Positions 1 to 12,989 of a stretch of DNA of 64,000 nt are shown piece by piece. Each line of letters begins with the position of its first letter. Position 1 is the stretch's first letter. Position numbers and translations under genes: made by a program. This DNA is from Brachypodium distachyon (lineage: Eukaryota; Streptophyta; Magnoliopsida; Poales; Poaceae), in assembly GCF_000005505.3 (NCBI RefSeq), contig NC_016133.3, forward strand, positions 58,741,237 through 58,805,236. The letters run 5' to 3'. The notes under the pieces were generated by a model, which was given only the letters and a program-made list of their open reading frames with translations, was not told where the DNA came from and ran no database searches.

Positions 1-225
1 CTAGGGCGAACCAGCTAAGGCGGCCGGAACGGAACTCACCTTGGAGTTGTCGCCGCCGGTGTGCGAGGGGCGCTGAGTCGCGCGGAGAACGGAGCTTCGC
101 CGCTGGAGGGCGGTGGCAGACAAGCGCCGAGAGCGGAGGTGGAGTCTGGGCAGCGAGAGAAAGGAGGAGAGCAACAGGGTTGGCGGCGCCGGCGCGCTTC
201 TGGCCGGAGCGATGCCTAGGGCCAC
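1..225 (-). CDS. Possible 5' exon of an organelle-targeted protein, cut by window edge
   Basis: Read on the minus strand, this stretch encodes an Ala/Ser/Arg/Leu-rich, acid-poor peptide typical of a plastid or mitochondrial transit peptide. It ends at a good donor, AAG|GTGAGT, near position 40, so the rest of the gene would lie left of the window. There is no in-frame ATG. The open frame starts with GTG GCC at 225, and there is no CAT on the plus strand anywhere in 1-321; the first upstream ATG, near 322-324, runs into a stop before 225. Either initiation is non-AUG, the ATG was lost (GTG GCC looks like a mutated ATG GCC), or the exon is not coding. The protein family cannot be named from this exon. 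Confidence 0.4.
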   Translation of the reverse strand: MALGIAPARSAPAPPTLLLSSFLSLPRLHLRSRRLSATALQRRSSVLRATQRPSHTGGDNSKVSSVPAALAGSP

Positions 226-881
226 GTGTTGGGCAGTTGGGCTTGGGTTCTAAGTGCTGAGGAGGCAGGAGGCCCAATAGGTCAATAAGAAAACGGCCAG
301 GCCCAGTGAACCCACGAGGCCCATACACGTAATCCCCAAAAAGAAAAAAAAAACGCAATTTCTCGAAGGAAAATTTTTTTTTGATCTAGCGGCGGCGGCG
401 GCCCGGACCGACGGCCTCCTGCGCTAGCGAGGACTGAGAGGACGCCGCGGCTGGTCGAGATGAAGAGGTCCCTCGCCGGTGGTGGTGCAGGGCGCCGGAA
501 AGGAGGAGCACCCTCTCTCCGTTGAGCCGTCCTGCGCCGGGGAGGACTGGGGCGGCAACGGCGGACTGGGGAGCAGCGGGACGGGTGGCGGCACAGCGAG
601 GAGGAGAGAAAGGGAGCAGCCGCGATCTGGAGACGAGCAGACGAGGAGGCTCGTTCTTTCCTAGTTTAATGGGTAATACCCATACCCTCCCCATATCTAC
701 TGGGCAAAATGAAGTTGGCCCATAACCCGACCCAAATGAATGGGTAAACGGGTAATGGGCCAGGAACGGCAACCTGATTCCGGTCCCGGTCACACGAAAC
801 TCGGACCAGACGAGACGACGACGACGACGGCCTCTGCTGCGTCGTCCGCTCCCCGACCCTCAGATCGCCGCCGCCTTCGCC
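226..881. promoter_or_regulatory. Bidirectional intergenic region with site II (GGCCCA) motifs
   Basis: This is the head-to-head gap between the left-edge exon (-) and nicastrin (+). Three GGCCCA boxes lie within about 53 bp, near 271, 300 and 318. TGGGCC/GGCCCA also occurs near 715 and 750, closer to nicastrin. Such site II elements are common upstream of plant housekeeping and organelle-protein genes; the regulatory role here is inferred. A GC-rich stretch at 385-660 is open in several frames but has no recognisable protein. The segment at 665-770 repeats short AATGGGTA/GGGTAATGGG-like words and may be transposon-derived. No TATA box is evident. Confidence 0.45.
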
Positions 882-3800
882 ATGGCGGCCGGCTCTGCGG
901 CTTGCCTCCACGGGGCCGTCGCCTGCGCCGTCCTCCTCTTCCTCGCTTCCGCCGTCTCCGGTGAGTTGGTCCTCTGTATCCTCGCCTATGCAAAACCCTC
1001 TCTCTCAAACCCAAAAAAAATCGACTAGTCGCTCTGTTCATGTGGGGGAAAAATTGAGAGCAGTCGAGACGATCGCACTCTTCCTCTCAACCTTCTGTTC
1101 AGTCCACTAAGCTTTTTGGGTAAATCCGTGTAGGGTTTAGGTCCATCTCAGTGCGACCTTGAAGTGAATCAAGTAATGGGTTACTGGAACTACTTAGTTG
1201 GTTGTAAGCTTTGGCAATCCCATATTCCCATGCGTGCTTATGAATTGTGTCTGGATCGCTCGTGCTTTTGATGTGTCCCTGTTTTGCGCTACCTCAATTC
1301 TAGATGTTACTAGGTTAATATGGTTGCTGTACATGCTTGCCTGCTTTTCGCTCATGTCGTGTGCTTGGACTATTACAGCTGGGAGATAAATTTGCAAAAT
1401 AATGTGATAAGTTCTGGCATCTCTATACCTACCAGCTCTTTTATTTTCATTCTATAGCTATATGCTGATGGTGCTTTTTATGTACTTCTAGGAGATGTTG
1501 CCACACTGGAATCTGTTCCAGATCTTGTGAAGGCGATGTATGTAAACATTGAAAGCTTCCCTTGTGTGAGGTTGCTAAATCTTTCTGGTGAAATCGGCTG
1601 CTCTAGTAAGTATCTTTGTTGGCCCTTATGCTGTATGCTTTAAATTAAGCTGGTTGTCATGATCTGTGATCACGAAAAGATAAACAACTCCATGTCATTA
1701 AACATAATTGGTTCTCTGTGTTTCTTTTATGTAATCAGATCCTGGGCACGGCCAGATTATTGCACCGATTGTAAGATTTAAAAACATCGGTGACCAGTTG
1801 GTTCAACCGTCGACAGTTCTTCTTCCCTTAGATCAGATGCGAGATTTCTTTCTGAGGTATACAAGATCAGATTGCCGTTACCTTATATTCAGATAATTGT
1901 AGATGTTCTTTTCATGTTTGTCATCATCAGTCAAAGGTTTCTGTGCCTCTTTTCCTTGATGGAAAAACAGGGAGATCAGATTGTCGATACCTTATATTTA
2001 GATTATTGTAAATATTCTTTTAATGATTGTGCTTGCCAGTAAAAGTGAAGTCCTGAAGATTCCGGGTCTCTTTTCCTTGATGGGAAAACAGGGATACTGA
2101 AGTTGTTAAATAATATGTGTGGTTTTCTTTTTGAGTTGCATTGGCCTTGACGCGTTAAGAGATGAGAACATTTGGTATTTTTGCATGTTATTGTGTAGGG
2201 TATCCAATGATCCAAAACTTTACAATAAAGTTGCCGGTGTACTGGTTGAGTCAAATGGTGTGCATAACAACCTGCTAGGTTAGTGGCAACATCTCCCTGG
2301 TTTTTTAATTTTATTTTATGTTTTGGGTCCTTATATCTCTAAAAGAACATACTGTTTCTGACTGTGTAGAGTTATCACCGGATAGAAGGTTTCCACAAGA
2401 GGATTTTGCACCATACTCAAATCTCAGCCATGATTGGAATCCTGCTGTAAGTTTTAGGGTTGATTATAACGGTACCACCCTTTAATGTTGTTTCCCTTTT
2501 ATCAAAAGCTGTTGTTGTGCTTCATGTATACCTCTGTTATCAATACAGTTTTACCTTGTAGGGGTCAGGTATTATGTGGAACAGATATGACTTTCCTGCC
2601 TTTCTACTCACAGAGGAGAGCACGCAGACTCTGCGAAAGGTACTTTGCCTGTGTTTATTTACTGTAACTTATTGCGGTTCAAAATTATTTGGTGAACTCT
2701 TCTTACTCATCGGTAACACCACAAAAAGGTTACATGCTTATATAATTGGCCATCGCTGTCAATAACAGATTGCAGATGAGAATGACAAGTCTAAGAATGG
2801 ATATCAAGCAAATGTAGCAGAATTCGACCTTGTTATGCAGGTTCGGAGTTTCTTCTGACCACTTGCTCTTAATTCTCTCAGCACAGTTTTATTTGATAAT
2901 TGAAGTATTGTCATTGATGCAATGAATTGTATTCTTATAACTGATACAAACTCCAGACAACAAAAGCTGAAACACATGACTCAGAGTCCTGCCTCAAAGA
3001 GCAGTCGTGCTTGCCCTTAGGAGGACAGAGGTCGGTACTTATTTTCTTGCATATGCATCTTGCTCTTATGTTTGCGAAATTATGCATAGTAGAGGTCAAA
3101 GATGTCTTCTGCCAATTGCTAATGTCACACTTATATGTACCTACCACATGTTCTTTTATTTATTTTTTACATAATCTTTTGATCCTCATATTTGAAGGGC
3201 AGTGTATGGGCTTCGTTACCACCAATGAGCAATGCATCAAAGAAGCATCAGAAACCAATAATAATGGTTGTTGCATCCCAAGACTCTGCGTCATTCTTTC
3301 GGGACCGTAGTTTGGGTGCTGATTCTCCCATATCAGTAAGTTTGTAGAGATACATGATTGTCTTATTTGGTTGCTTATTTGAGTTGCAAAATGATACGGA
3401 ATTATACACAGGGATTGATTGCTTTGCTCACTGCTGTTGATGCTCTTTCTCACCTTCATGATCTAAGCAAACTCAAGAAACAGGTACTGTACCACCAGAA
3501 ATTGCTCTGTTAGTTGCTTCCATGTTATCGCTGGTGCCCTACAGGTCTTCTCCACCTATTTCTATTAATTTGTGATACTCATTGTGTCGTTTATCTCTTT
3601 AAGTCCCTACTTATGCATTGGAACGGTAGATTCAATGTGTCTTCTCGTTGGATTTAGTATAAATTTGTGGTGATCGGTTCCTAAACCATAACAGTTCTTG
3701 TTCCTGACATTGTCCCATATGTATTGCAGCTTATTTTTGCTGCTTTTGATGGTGAAGCCTGGGGTTATCTTGGTAGCCGAAAATTCTTGCTGGAACTAGA

Positions 3801-6271
3801 TGAAGGATCTGATTCTGTGAATGGCATTGGTAGCTCAATGATTGAGCAGGTGAGTCCCAGATTGTATGCACTGGCAATTGTGTTGTCAAATTGGGACATC
3901 TTTTTCGAGTCCGGATTTTTTGCTACCGGGCTCCATGGAGCTCTTGGAAAAAAACAAGTACAAAAAATCCAAAACAAATTCTAGCATGTATGTGTTAGAA
4001 AGCTCTATTAATCTGATTGATTTCATGGGAAATATTTTCAAACGTGGCCTGCACAAAAAACACAAATATGGTGATCTAAAATACTGCAGCAAATAATGGC
4101 AGCCTGGCAGCACTATTTACAACTATGGATGATCGCAGATCACGAATATAACCATTTTTCCATGAAATTTGTAAATCCATAATATGATTAATATCTCACA
4201 TCTACACATGATGTTTTTTTTTTGGAAAAAATTAAGCTTGTCAGTGTATTGGCCTTCTGCAGATTTGTGTTCATGGGCGATAATGTATTTACATTTGTGA
4301 AAATTACTGTGTGCAAGAGTCAAGTGCAATATTGTTGTGTACTTGTGTTATTACACAATTCCCCAACCTATCATGCTTAATTTTTAAACATGCTGTTTGG
4401 ACATAATTTAGGTACTGGAGATTGGTTCTGTTGGCAAGGGCATAAGTCAAGGACATCCATTATTTTATGCACATGCTGCAACGGTAACTATTTTTTGAAT
4501 CACCACGTGGTGCAAATTAATACTATATTGTTAGCTATCACAGTGATATTTTAGCTGGCCGGTATTGGCCATAGCGATTGTGATTAATTTTCTCATTATT
4601 CTCGACATAAACACACTGGGAGTCCTATTGAATTTGGAGGTTAAAAACAATAATATAGATACTGCTTCATCTTGTTCACTGTATCTTTTTCTTTTACAGA
4701 ATTCATCAATTTCAAAGATGTTATATGCACCCCAACTAATTGCTGGTTAAAAAATAGCTATAGGTACCGTTCTGGTTTGTTCAAATGTTTCTTCTGCTTT
4801 TACAGAATTCATCGATTTTAAAGAAGATGCTAGATGCACTCCAAAGTGGCAGTGATTCCCTTGGCTCTGATAATGTTAAAGTAAAACTAGCAGCTTCATC
4901 AAATCCTGGTGTACCCCCATCTTCATTAATGTCATTCATGAGAAAGGTATTACCATTGGCCGCTTTGGTTGTGAGTTCAGTGTGCAATCACAGTCTTAGT
5001 TTAAAAAAAAAATTCTGTAACTTCCCGAACGTCAAGTTTTCTGAGATATTCTCTTTAAAGACTGTTGTGTCATGATCTGTCTTCTGTTGGTCCATCCATG
5101 CAGAATACATCAATTTCAGGAGTTGTGTTAGAGGACTTTGATTCCCAATTTTCCAATAAATTTTATCACAGCTATTTGGATAACTCCGGTAAGTTGACAA
5201 CATGCACATGCGGTGATTTGTCTCACCCAAATGCAGTTGTGAACTTGTAACAATGTTTTTTTTGCTACAGATAACATCAATTCTTCATCAATAGCAGCAG
5301 CTGCTGCTTTGGTTGCCAGATCATTGTACATTCTTGCTACTGGCGATATGCCCCCCGATCTCATCACACTGAACACTATAAAAGTGAATGTTACTTTAGT
5401 AAAAGAATTGATTGGATGTCTACTGACCTGTGATCCTGGTCTTTCTTGTGGCATTGTGAAGAGCTTCATTTCTCCAAGCAACTCCTGCCCGAGTCACTAC
5501 GTTGGTGTTTTTCAGGATTCACCTTCTAGCACACAGTTTCCTTCATATGCAGATGATACCTCCCGGTTTGTATGGAATTTCTTGGCAGATAGAACTTCTG
5601 GATTGGCAGGCAACAAAAGCTCTTGTACTGGAAAGTGCAGCAATGAAAGTGAAGTATGTGTGGGGTCAGAAGTGGAGGGTGGAGGCAGGTGTGTTGTATC
5701 TACAACCAGGTATATATTTCTTTTTATGGCACGCATATCCCTGTTCAAATATGGAAATCAAATCATGGTTGCACAGTATTAAACAGTTCAAACAATGATG
5801 AACTAAGGCATCTATATTTTAGGTAGTTCTTGTGTATTATCGCCAGCTGCTACTGAAGAACAATCTTCCAAGAAAAAGAAACCCGTTGTACTTATTTATG
5901 TTAGTTACCCAACTTGTAGTAGAACCACGTGCCGTTGGGTGAGACTGATTTAATTTTGTTTCTACTTGGAGATTTACTGATTGCTGTACGTCTCATCACT
6001 TCTTAGGTACGTCCCTGCCTATTCAACCAGGCTTAAGTTTCAGGACAATGTATGGCATGTTCTTCCAGCAAACTCGTCGGATCCAATGGGCGCCGTAGAT
6101 CCTGTATGGACTGAGAGCTACTGGAACACAATCGGTCTGAGGGTCTACGCAGTGCAATCTGCGACTTCTGACTGGATCGTTCTTCTCGCCGGGCTCATTG
6201 TCACGGCAGCATCCTACCTCGCGGTTCTCATTGGCAGGACATACATTTCAAAGATCACAAAGCGAGACTGA
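882..6271 (+). CDS. NCT: Nicastrin, gamma-secretase subunit
   Basis: Nicastrin is the large glycosylated substrate-receptor subunit of gamma-secretase, an intramembrane protease complex with presenilin, APH-1 and PEN-2. Sixteen exons: 882-960, 1492-1605, 1739-1856, 2199-2278, 2370-2446, 2562-2639, 2769-2840, 2957-3030, 3203-3335, 3412-3483, 3730-3849, 4412-4483, 4806-4946, 5104-5188, 5271-5709, 6007-6271. They sum to 673 codons (672 aa), close to the usual plant length. Residues 1-26 form a signal peptide (AVACAVLLFLASAVSG). The aminopeptidase-like lumenal domain contains GEAWGYLGSRKF near residues 307-318, matching the animal GE..DYIGS region, with the Glu at about 308. One C-terminal membrane helix lies near residues 640-659, followed by a short basic tail ending KITKRD. 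Intron 12 holds a decayed copy of the start of exon 13. Confidence 0.93.
4691..4750 (+). pseudogene. Decayed duplicate of the start of nicastrin exon 13
   Basis: About 105 bp before the true exon 13 (4806), intron 12 contains a second copy of its polypyrimidine tract, TACAG acceptor and first coding bases. Both start CTTTTACAGAATTCATC. The copy would encode NSSISKMLYAPQLIAG and then a stop, against NSSILKKMLDALQSG in the real exon. The copy has lost one codon and diverges after about 40 bases, with no matching donor. If its acceptor were used, the product would be truncated at roughly residue 380. Confidence 0.7.
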
Positions 6272-7668
6272 GCTGATCTTAAAGCATCAACCCTACCCAG
6301 GCCGCGAAATCCTACTCACCATTTTGACCCTGTAATGTAATACGCGCATTAGGGAGTTTTTTTTAGCTGGAGAACATGACAGTAGTTGCCTAACACATGA
6401 TTTTAAATCTGCGCCCCCATGTAGAAGAAATCACATGTAATCCTTTCGCCGTGATGCAATACTTGCAGCGGCGGTGATTGTGATATGTGACCGCGATAAA
6501 AGCCTGGCCGTGCTTTTGGCGGTTAGCATTGGTTTGGTAGCGCTTTCTGGAAACGTGCTTCGAGTAAGTTCCGTGTGTATTCTGGACACATAATTGGATG
6601 ATTGGATCAGCTGGATGAGTACTACTACTTCTGTACGTATGTCGATTTTAGTTCTGCACGTCTCCACCTGCGACTTTATGGATCTGTCCAACTATTATAC
6701 TCCCTCTTGATGAGATTACGGGATGGCTTAATTGAACCAGAGATCTCTTGGGCCGGGTTGTGCTTATCCGCCACCGACTCTCGGATTTGCCATGTGCAAC
6801 ATGCTTATTGTTGGGGCCTCAAGGCATTTGGTTTTGTTCTTGATCAGGTTCTCGATTGCAAACAGTAAACCCAAATACATTTTCGTTCTGTATGATGGCA
6901 ACAAGATGAAAGTTGCGAGGATAAGCAGTGGATAACAGAATTGTAATCAACAGTGTAACTGGCTCAGGTCGCCTAAAATCTGAAACTTTTAGGATAATAA
7001 GCGTGAAAGGGACGGATGAACAAGAGAAGCGCCAGTTCGGGAGATTCCGCCGCTGCGTTGGCGAGGCCAGCTCGGGACAACGAAGCCATCGTCGGCAGTT
7101 TCCTTCCTTCCAGCCAGAGTTCCTAATCAGGATCGCCAACTGAAGATTAGGCTGGTTAGTGAACATTGTTTCACGTTCGCACGCCAAGGATTCTTACTTC
7201 CCATTCAAATCGAACTACCTTCTGTGTCGTGGATAGATTAATGGCCGCTGTTATCCATCATTATTGAGTATTTTTAGAAAAAAAATCATCGCTGAAAATG
7301 ACCGAGTTGCCCGGTTGTGCCTCTGCTCACATGTAAGAAGACTAAACTATTCTTATCTGACACTCCGTGTCTCCGTTTGGAAAGAAAGAAGTAACGGTAT
7401 TAAGTGTCGCAATTTCGTTTACGCATATTATCGACACATTAAAATACATCTAAATACAAGCAAGCGTATCTAAACAAAGTGGAGACAAATACCCAGCGGT
7501 TTGCTGGGTTAATCCATTTTATACGGTCCATTTTTTATCATAACAGCTGAGCTGAATGGCAGCTTAAAAAACGTTATAAGAGGTTCCTTTCTCCTTCATC
7601 CGTGATACTCCCCACAGATTCTTATCGAAAAAAAAAATACTGCTCCGTAGAAGAAAGAGAAAGCAACC
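6272..7668. other. Intergenic, nicastrin to PYD1
   Basis: This gap holds the nicastrin 3' UTR and the PYD1 promoter and 5' UTR. Open frames here (for example 6819-7187 minus and 6602-6868 plus) show no protein family and no coding bias. The part just before 7669 is A-rich leader. No clear TATA box, tRNA or complete MITE was seen. Confidence 0.5.
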
Positions 7669-10600
7669 ATGGAGTCGCTGACTCTTCGGGCGTCGCCGTC
7701 GACCACCACCGCCGCCTCGCCGCTGCTCCGCCTGCCCGGCCGGCGGCAGGCGGCGTCCGTGCGCGTCTCCGCCTCGTCCGGCGGCTCATCCGAGCCGGAC
7801 CTGTCCGTGCGCGTGAACGGGCTGAAGATGCCGAACCCGTTCGTGATCGGCTCGGGGCCGCCCGGCACCAACTACACCGTCATGAAGCGCGCCTTCGACG
7901 AGGGCTGGGGCGGCGTCATCGCCAAGACCGTAAGTACCTCTCGCCACCCTCGCGATTGCTCTGTTTGTTTCTATGGATGTCGCCGTCTATTTCTGCTCGA
8001 ATGCGCCGGCGTCGCAGCGTACGATACAAGGATAGGGGTAGGATCTCTCTGCTGTAGTTCAACAAACTCGCGTTAGATCACCTCGGTTACGACAGCGGTG
8101 CGAGAGTTGGCTTGACGCCACTGCCTTGTGGCCGTATGATTCCGATTTGGGTGGGATATGGAGTGGGGGCCAGTTCAATCTGCTGGAGAACCCGGTAGAT
8201 CTTACCTCACAAGTTCATGTTAGAAAAGGTGGCGTGTATGGGCTTATTTGAGGAAAATTGAGTACTAAAACCGTGGACATGTGTTTGATCTGATCCACAT
8301 TAGATTCATTAGGTTGGGGGATGGATCTTATGATAGGTGCCGAGTTGAGAATCAAGACAGTAGAACCACTTGCTTCAAACAATGTCGATCTGCTTTTGGA
8401 GAAATGATTCTGTCTTTTCAGATGACCATTACATTCGCACTATTAAACATGGAAAGGAAGCTTTAACTCTTTGCTGATCCCATCCTGCATTAGGTCTTCC
8501 CCATCATCAGTTCATCGCTTTCATGTTACTGGCCTCACTCTGCATTGGGCCCATGCACTCATCAGTTTTATTTACCGATTGCATGCGATCTATATTTTGT
8601 CATGTAAATCATGGCTAAGTGTTTATATGAATGGTAGGTGTCCTTGGATGCTGGAAAAGTTATCAACGTAACTCCGCGCTATGCCCGGCTCAGGGCAGAA
8701 CCTAATGGAGCTGCCAAGAGCCGTATCATTGGATGGCAGAACATCGAACTTATCAGCGATCGGCCTCTCGAGACAATGCTTAAGGAGTTCAAGCAACTGA
8801 AGAAAGAATATCCTGATAGGATACTCATTGGCTCAATAATGGAGGAGTACAACAAAGCTGCATGGCATGAGCTTATCGAGCGCGTTGAGGAATCTGGAGT
8901 GGTAACATTTTCATACCTGTATTATGGTTCATACTCGATCAGAGTTATGGTACTGAAGTGCAGCTGATCTAACTTTTTTTATTAGGATGCTCTTGAGATA
9001 AATTTCTCATGCCCACATGGCATGCCAGAGCGAAAAATGGGGGCGGCTGTTGGACAGGATTGTGGCTTGTTAGAGGAGGTTTCTGGTTGGATAAATGAGA
9101 AGGCTACTGTGCCGGTTTGGGCTAAGATGACTCCTAACATTACAGATATTACAGAGGTAACTTCAGCATATAATACATCTATCCAGTACTGTGCCATTGC
9201 ATATCTTCTGCATTTTACTTGTTTTGGTATCAACAATACATGAAGTTGTAAATTACTTTTCATCCCTACTTAGTTTTCACATACTTAATTTGCTTTCCGT
9301 ATTGATCAAAGTAGTTTGGTTCTCAGGTCTTGCATTTACCGACCCTTTAGCAGAAACTAGCTGTTAAAAATTAGCAATGAACTATTTCTGTAATACAATA
9401 TTTTTATTATAACTTCCTCCTCCCTGAATTCACATTCCATGACACCAATTCCCACAGACCAAACATGCTCACAGGCTTTTAATTCCCCATTCTGTTCTTT
9501 TTAGTGTTGAGTTCTGGTCATGTTGATACATGGTGCCTAGTATGATAAGCTTTCATAGTTTAACAGCGCTACCCAGGTTCTAGCAGGTTTATCGTTCTCT
9601 TGGACATCTGACAAAGCATGTAGCACAACAAATTATACTGATCACTCAAACATAAATTACACGTTGATATCTCTATTCATTTTAAGAGGCAATTTTTATG
9701 AAGGTAGATGTTATTGTCATCATTTGCACTGCATATGACTCCCCATGATAAGATTGTCAATATAACCCATACTTTGCCAATGTTTTTCATTTTTGCCTTA
9801 ACACCCATGCAGCCTGCAAGGGTTGCTCTTAAGTCAGGATGTGAAGGAGTCGCTGCTATCAACACAATTATGAGCGTAATGGGAATCAATCTCAAAACTT
9901 TGCGCCCAGAACCTTGTGTGGAGGGGTTAGATTCAAATCCCCTGGGTTATTTTTGGAGAATGTCCATTTACTGCTCTACCAATTTGAAACAATATTCTGT
10001 TCCACAGGTATTCCACACCTGGAGGCTATTCTGCGAGAGCTGTGCACCCTATAGCACTTGCAAAAGTCATGCAGATAGCAAGGCTGATGAAAGAGGAATT
10101 TCCTGATGGACAGTCCCTCTCCGCCATTGGTGGTGTTGAAACTGGCAATGATGCTGCTGAGTTTATTCTACTAGGCGCAGATACCGTACAGGTGAACTCT
10201 TAAACTGCAATTTGATAAGCAGGATATTTCCCAACATGTGAGCTGATGTGGCTCAAGTGTTTACTGTGTGCATCCTTGTACCGCCGGCACAAATTTGATG
10301 TTTAGTTATACTGTGGTAAATTTTTCTGAGAAATCATTTCCAATCATGACTAATGATTTTTCATCATAGGTTTGTACAGGTGTAATGATGCATGGTTATG
10401 GCCTTGTTAAGAAGCTCTGTACAGAGTTGCAGGATTTTATGAGAGAACACGACTTCTCATCCATCGATGATTTCCGGGGGTATGCAACAGCAGCACTTTT
10501 TCTCTTTTTTATGGTTGATTTGGTGCCGGAAACTATCTGGAAGAATTGCCTTACTTCCCAAATGTCAAAACATCAAGTATCAGACTATGGTGTGCTAGCT

Positions 10601-11542
10601 CAAAACGTCTGTCTTTTTGGGCAAAAAAAACCTCTGTGTCTTTGCCCTAAGCTCCCAATTAAAATTTTGTTACTGAAGTCTAACAAATGAGACTGTAGAT
10701 CATCAACATGACATCTCAGGAAACTTCCTTTGTAAAAAAAATGCGGAAGCTGCACTGTTGTTTTCTTGCTAATTTTGTCTTACATTTTACCATGTACAAG
10801 ATAGGGTAATTGAAGGAGCATGCCCACTTGCTAAAAACTGAAAAACATAGTTACCTTTCTAGGAAACAGAAAAAAAAAAGATTTTCCGTAAATGGGTTGA
10901 AGGACTGAAGGCATGCAGTGCTAACAGGGAAGGCTTGCAAGTGTTAACACGCCTTCAACTTTAATTATGCCTTAACAAAGGTAATCATTGTTAGCTATTG
11001 CCTTCAACATTAATTATGCCTCCAACAGACAATCCTTGGACCCTGCTTAGCACGCCTAAACCCACCTTCGTATGAATGGTGCACTTTAAAGTCTTGGTGC
11101 ACCATGTGATGATTAATTCTAGGTCACATTAACTTCATTTTACTCTGTCTCGAGGAAGTTTCTCCGAAGGATCAGTAGTCCGGTGCTAGATGTGTAACCC
11201 CACCTATAGAAAATACCTGGACTGGGCTGCCTCCTTTCAAGCATACATTATAATGTCCCCCCCCCCCCCCCCCCCCTTGGAATACTTTTAACGCTGTTGA
11301 ATCAGAATCAAAGATGCGATTAATTTGTGTTCTTCCTTTTGGAATGAGAACGCTAACCCCCTGATCTTGTGCATCATCATCCCAGGGCGTCTCTCCCGTA
11401 CTTCACGACGCACACAGACCTGGTGCAGCGGCAGCAGGAGGCGATCAAGCAGCGGAAGGCCATCAGGCTGGGCCTGCAGTCGGACAAGGACTGGACCGGC
11501 GACGGCTTCGTCAAGGAGACCGAAAGCATGGTCTCCAACTGA
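7669..11542 (+). CDS. PYD1: Dihydropyrimidine dehydrogenase (NADP+), plastid type
   Basis: This enzyme reduces uracil and thymine to their dihydro forms, the first step of pyrimidine catabolism. The plant protein corresponds to the FMN-binding C-terminal half of animal DPYD and acts in plastids. Seven exons: 7669-7929, 8638-8901, 8986-9156, 9813-9925, 10008-10191, 10370-10479, 11386-11542; they sum to 420 codons (419 aa). Residues 1 to about 40 are a Ser/Arg/Ala-rich transit peptide. The TIM-barrel starts near DLSVRVNGLKMPNPF. The active-site loop reads NFSCPHGMPERKMG with the catalytic Cys near 184, matching the animal LSCPHGMGE loop. AIGGVETGNDAAEFILLGAD is the usual FMN-phosphate-binding C-terminal strand-loop. 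Start chosen at the first ATG, in ACCATGG context. Intron 6 holds a run of 20 C. Confidence 0.93.
11257..11276 (+). repeat. 20-base poly-C tract in PYD1 intron 6
   Basis: An uninterrupted run of C lies about 110 bp before the exon 7 acceptor. It is probably length-variable and a place where assembly errors are likely. Confidence 0.85.
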
Positions 11543-12989
11543 CCGATGCAGCTCTCAAGTCTGAAACCCCAACAACATACTTCCACTTGTGATTAAACAC
11601 GGACCGGGAACACGAAAGGCTGTGCAGACTACTCTTCGATCCATCTTACATTCAATAAAGCATCATACAGGAATTCTTCCTTTTTCGCATATGTGTTACA
11701 TCATTCTCATCCTTGGCGTGATGAGCATGGTGTTGTCGGGCTTGCCTGCTCCCTCCTTGTACTCCAACCAGTGCATCGAGGCTCTAATGAAGACCCAGTC
11801 ATGGGTTCATATTCATATGCCTCTCGTTCTGGGCGTTCCAACGACTGAGACACATATAATGCATATAAGAGGACGTACACTTTTTGTTTTGTCATGTGAA
11901 CGTGATCGGGAGATACGGACCTTTTGGAATATGATGACTTGACCCGGCGTAAAAGGATCGGCACCGGGGTCTCGGGGGACTTGGAAGTCCGGCCCGGAGT
12001 CTCTTGAGTGCGCGTTCCAAGTGAAGTGTGAGGAAAATGTTGGCCTCGACTTGGACGGAGCCAAGTCATGTCCGTTTTCAGCCGGTCCGGCGTCAGGTGC
12101 CGGCTTTGTTGCGCTGCTCGCTCACGTACTACAACGTGACGATGCTAGCAGTTTCCGCTGAATTCCAAATTCCGTCGAATTAATTTTTAAGTTAAACCAT
12201 GAGAGTTGCGTCGCGGTTGCAGTCCGACAGTAGATATATAATTTTACAAAGAGTTATCAGAATGCAACCTTCAATTCGAACTCAAGTAGGCTGACAGCAT
12301 TTTGACAACATACTTCTCTTCGGTTGAATAATTAAACGCTGCTACGTGGCATATACTATCACACGTCTTGTGCCGACAGGGACTTTGGCTTATCAGTAAA
12401 ATGACAGGACAGCAGGTTCACACACTGACAGATACGGGTGGGAAGATAATCAAGTACCAGCAATATACAATACCCTTTCTTGCTTGGATCCCCAACAGAA
12501 AGACCTCCGTCCGTTCCAACTAGCACCGTTGCTCCTTTCTGCCCCCTACTACATTTTATACGTGCACACAAGTCCTCATGCCCATTTCTCTTTGCACATA
12601 TATATGACAACTGATTCTACTTGCTCCCGATTCGAATCAGGAGAACAAGGCGCGTTTCGGCTAAAATAAGACAGAAGAGAATCATATGCATCCTCTGATT
12701 GGAGAGAGAGGGAGAAAGTGACATATGTATCTTAGTTAGTTTCACATGCACCGCCGGGAACAGACTCGTTGACATCCCCCTGTAGGCTGTGTAGCTAGCC
12801 CAACACGCACACCTTATATTGTAAGCCCCCATCGGTTTCAAGTGGCAACTTCTTGGCACAAGCAAATGGCCATATATATACACATAGCCAATTGACTGGC
12901 TAGCAAGCTAGCCAGGAAGAAATTAGCTGCCATGGATAGAGGAGACGAGGAGCTGAGTTGAGAGGTGAGGAGGAAGAAGGAGGAGGCCG
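11543..12989. other. Intergenic, PYD1 to MACPF gene
   Basis: This gap holds the PYD1 3' UTR with an AATAAA at 11654-11659, which suits a near-upstream polyadenylation signal about 110 bp after the stop. A GC-rich block at about 11900-12110 is open on the minus strand but resembles nothing I can name and may be a retroelement remnant. The right end is the promoter of the MACPF gene. Confidence 0.5.
12872..12880 (+). promoter_or_regulatory. TATA box of the MACPF gene
   Basis: CATATATATACACA lies 110-120 bp before the ATG at 12990. The position fits a TATA box with a 5' UTR of roughly 80 bases. No competing TATA-like site is closer. Confidence 0.6.

Noticed and set aside
11707..12069. 120-codon minus-strand frame after PYD1
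   Set aside because: It is not similar to a known protein and overlaps the likely PYD1 3' UTR; possibly a retroelement remnant, but not supportable.
12620..12650. Possible tRNA B-box (GATTCGAATC)
   Set aside because: The flanks do not form a T stem, and no acceptor or anticodon arm can be built.
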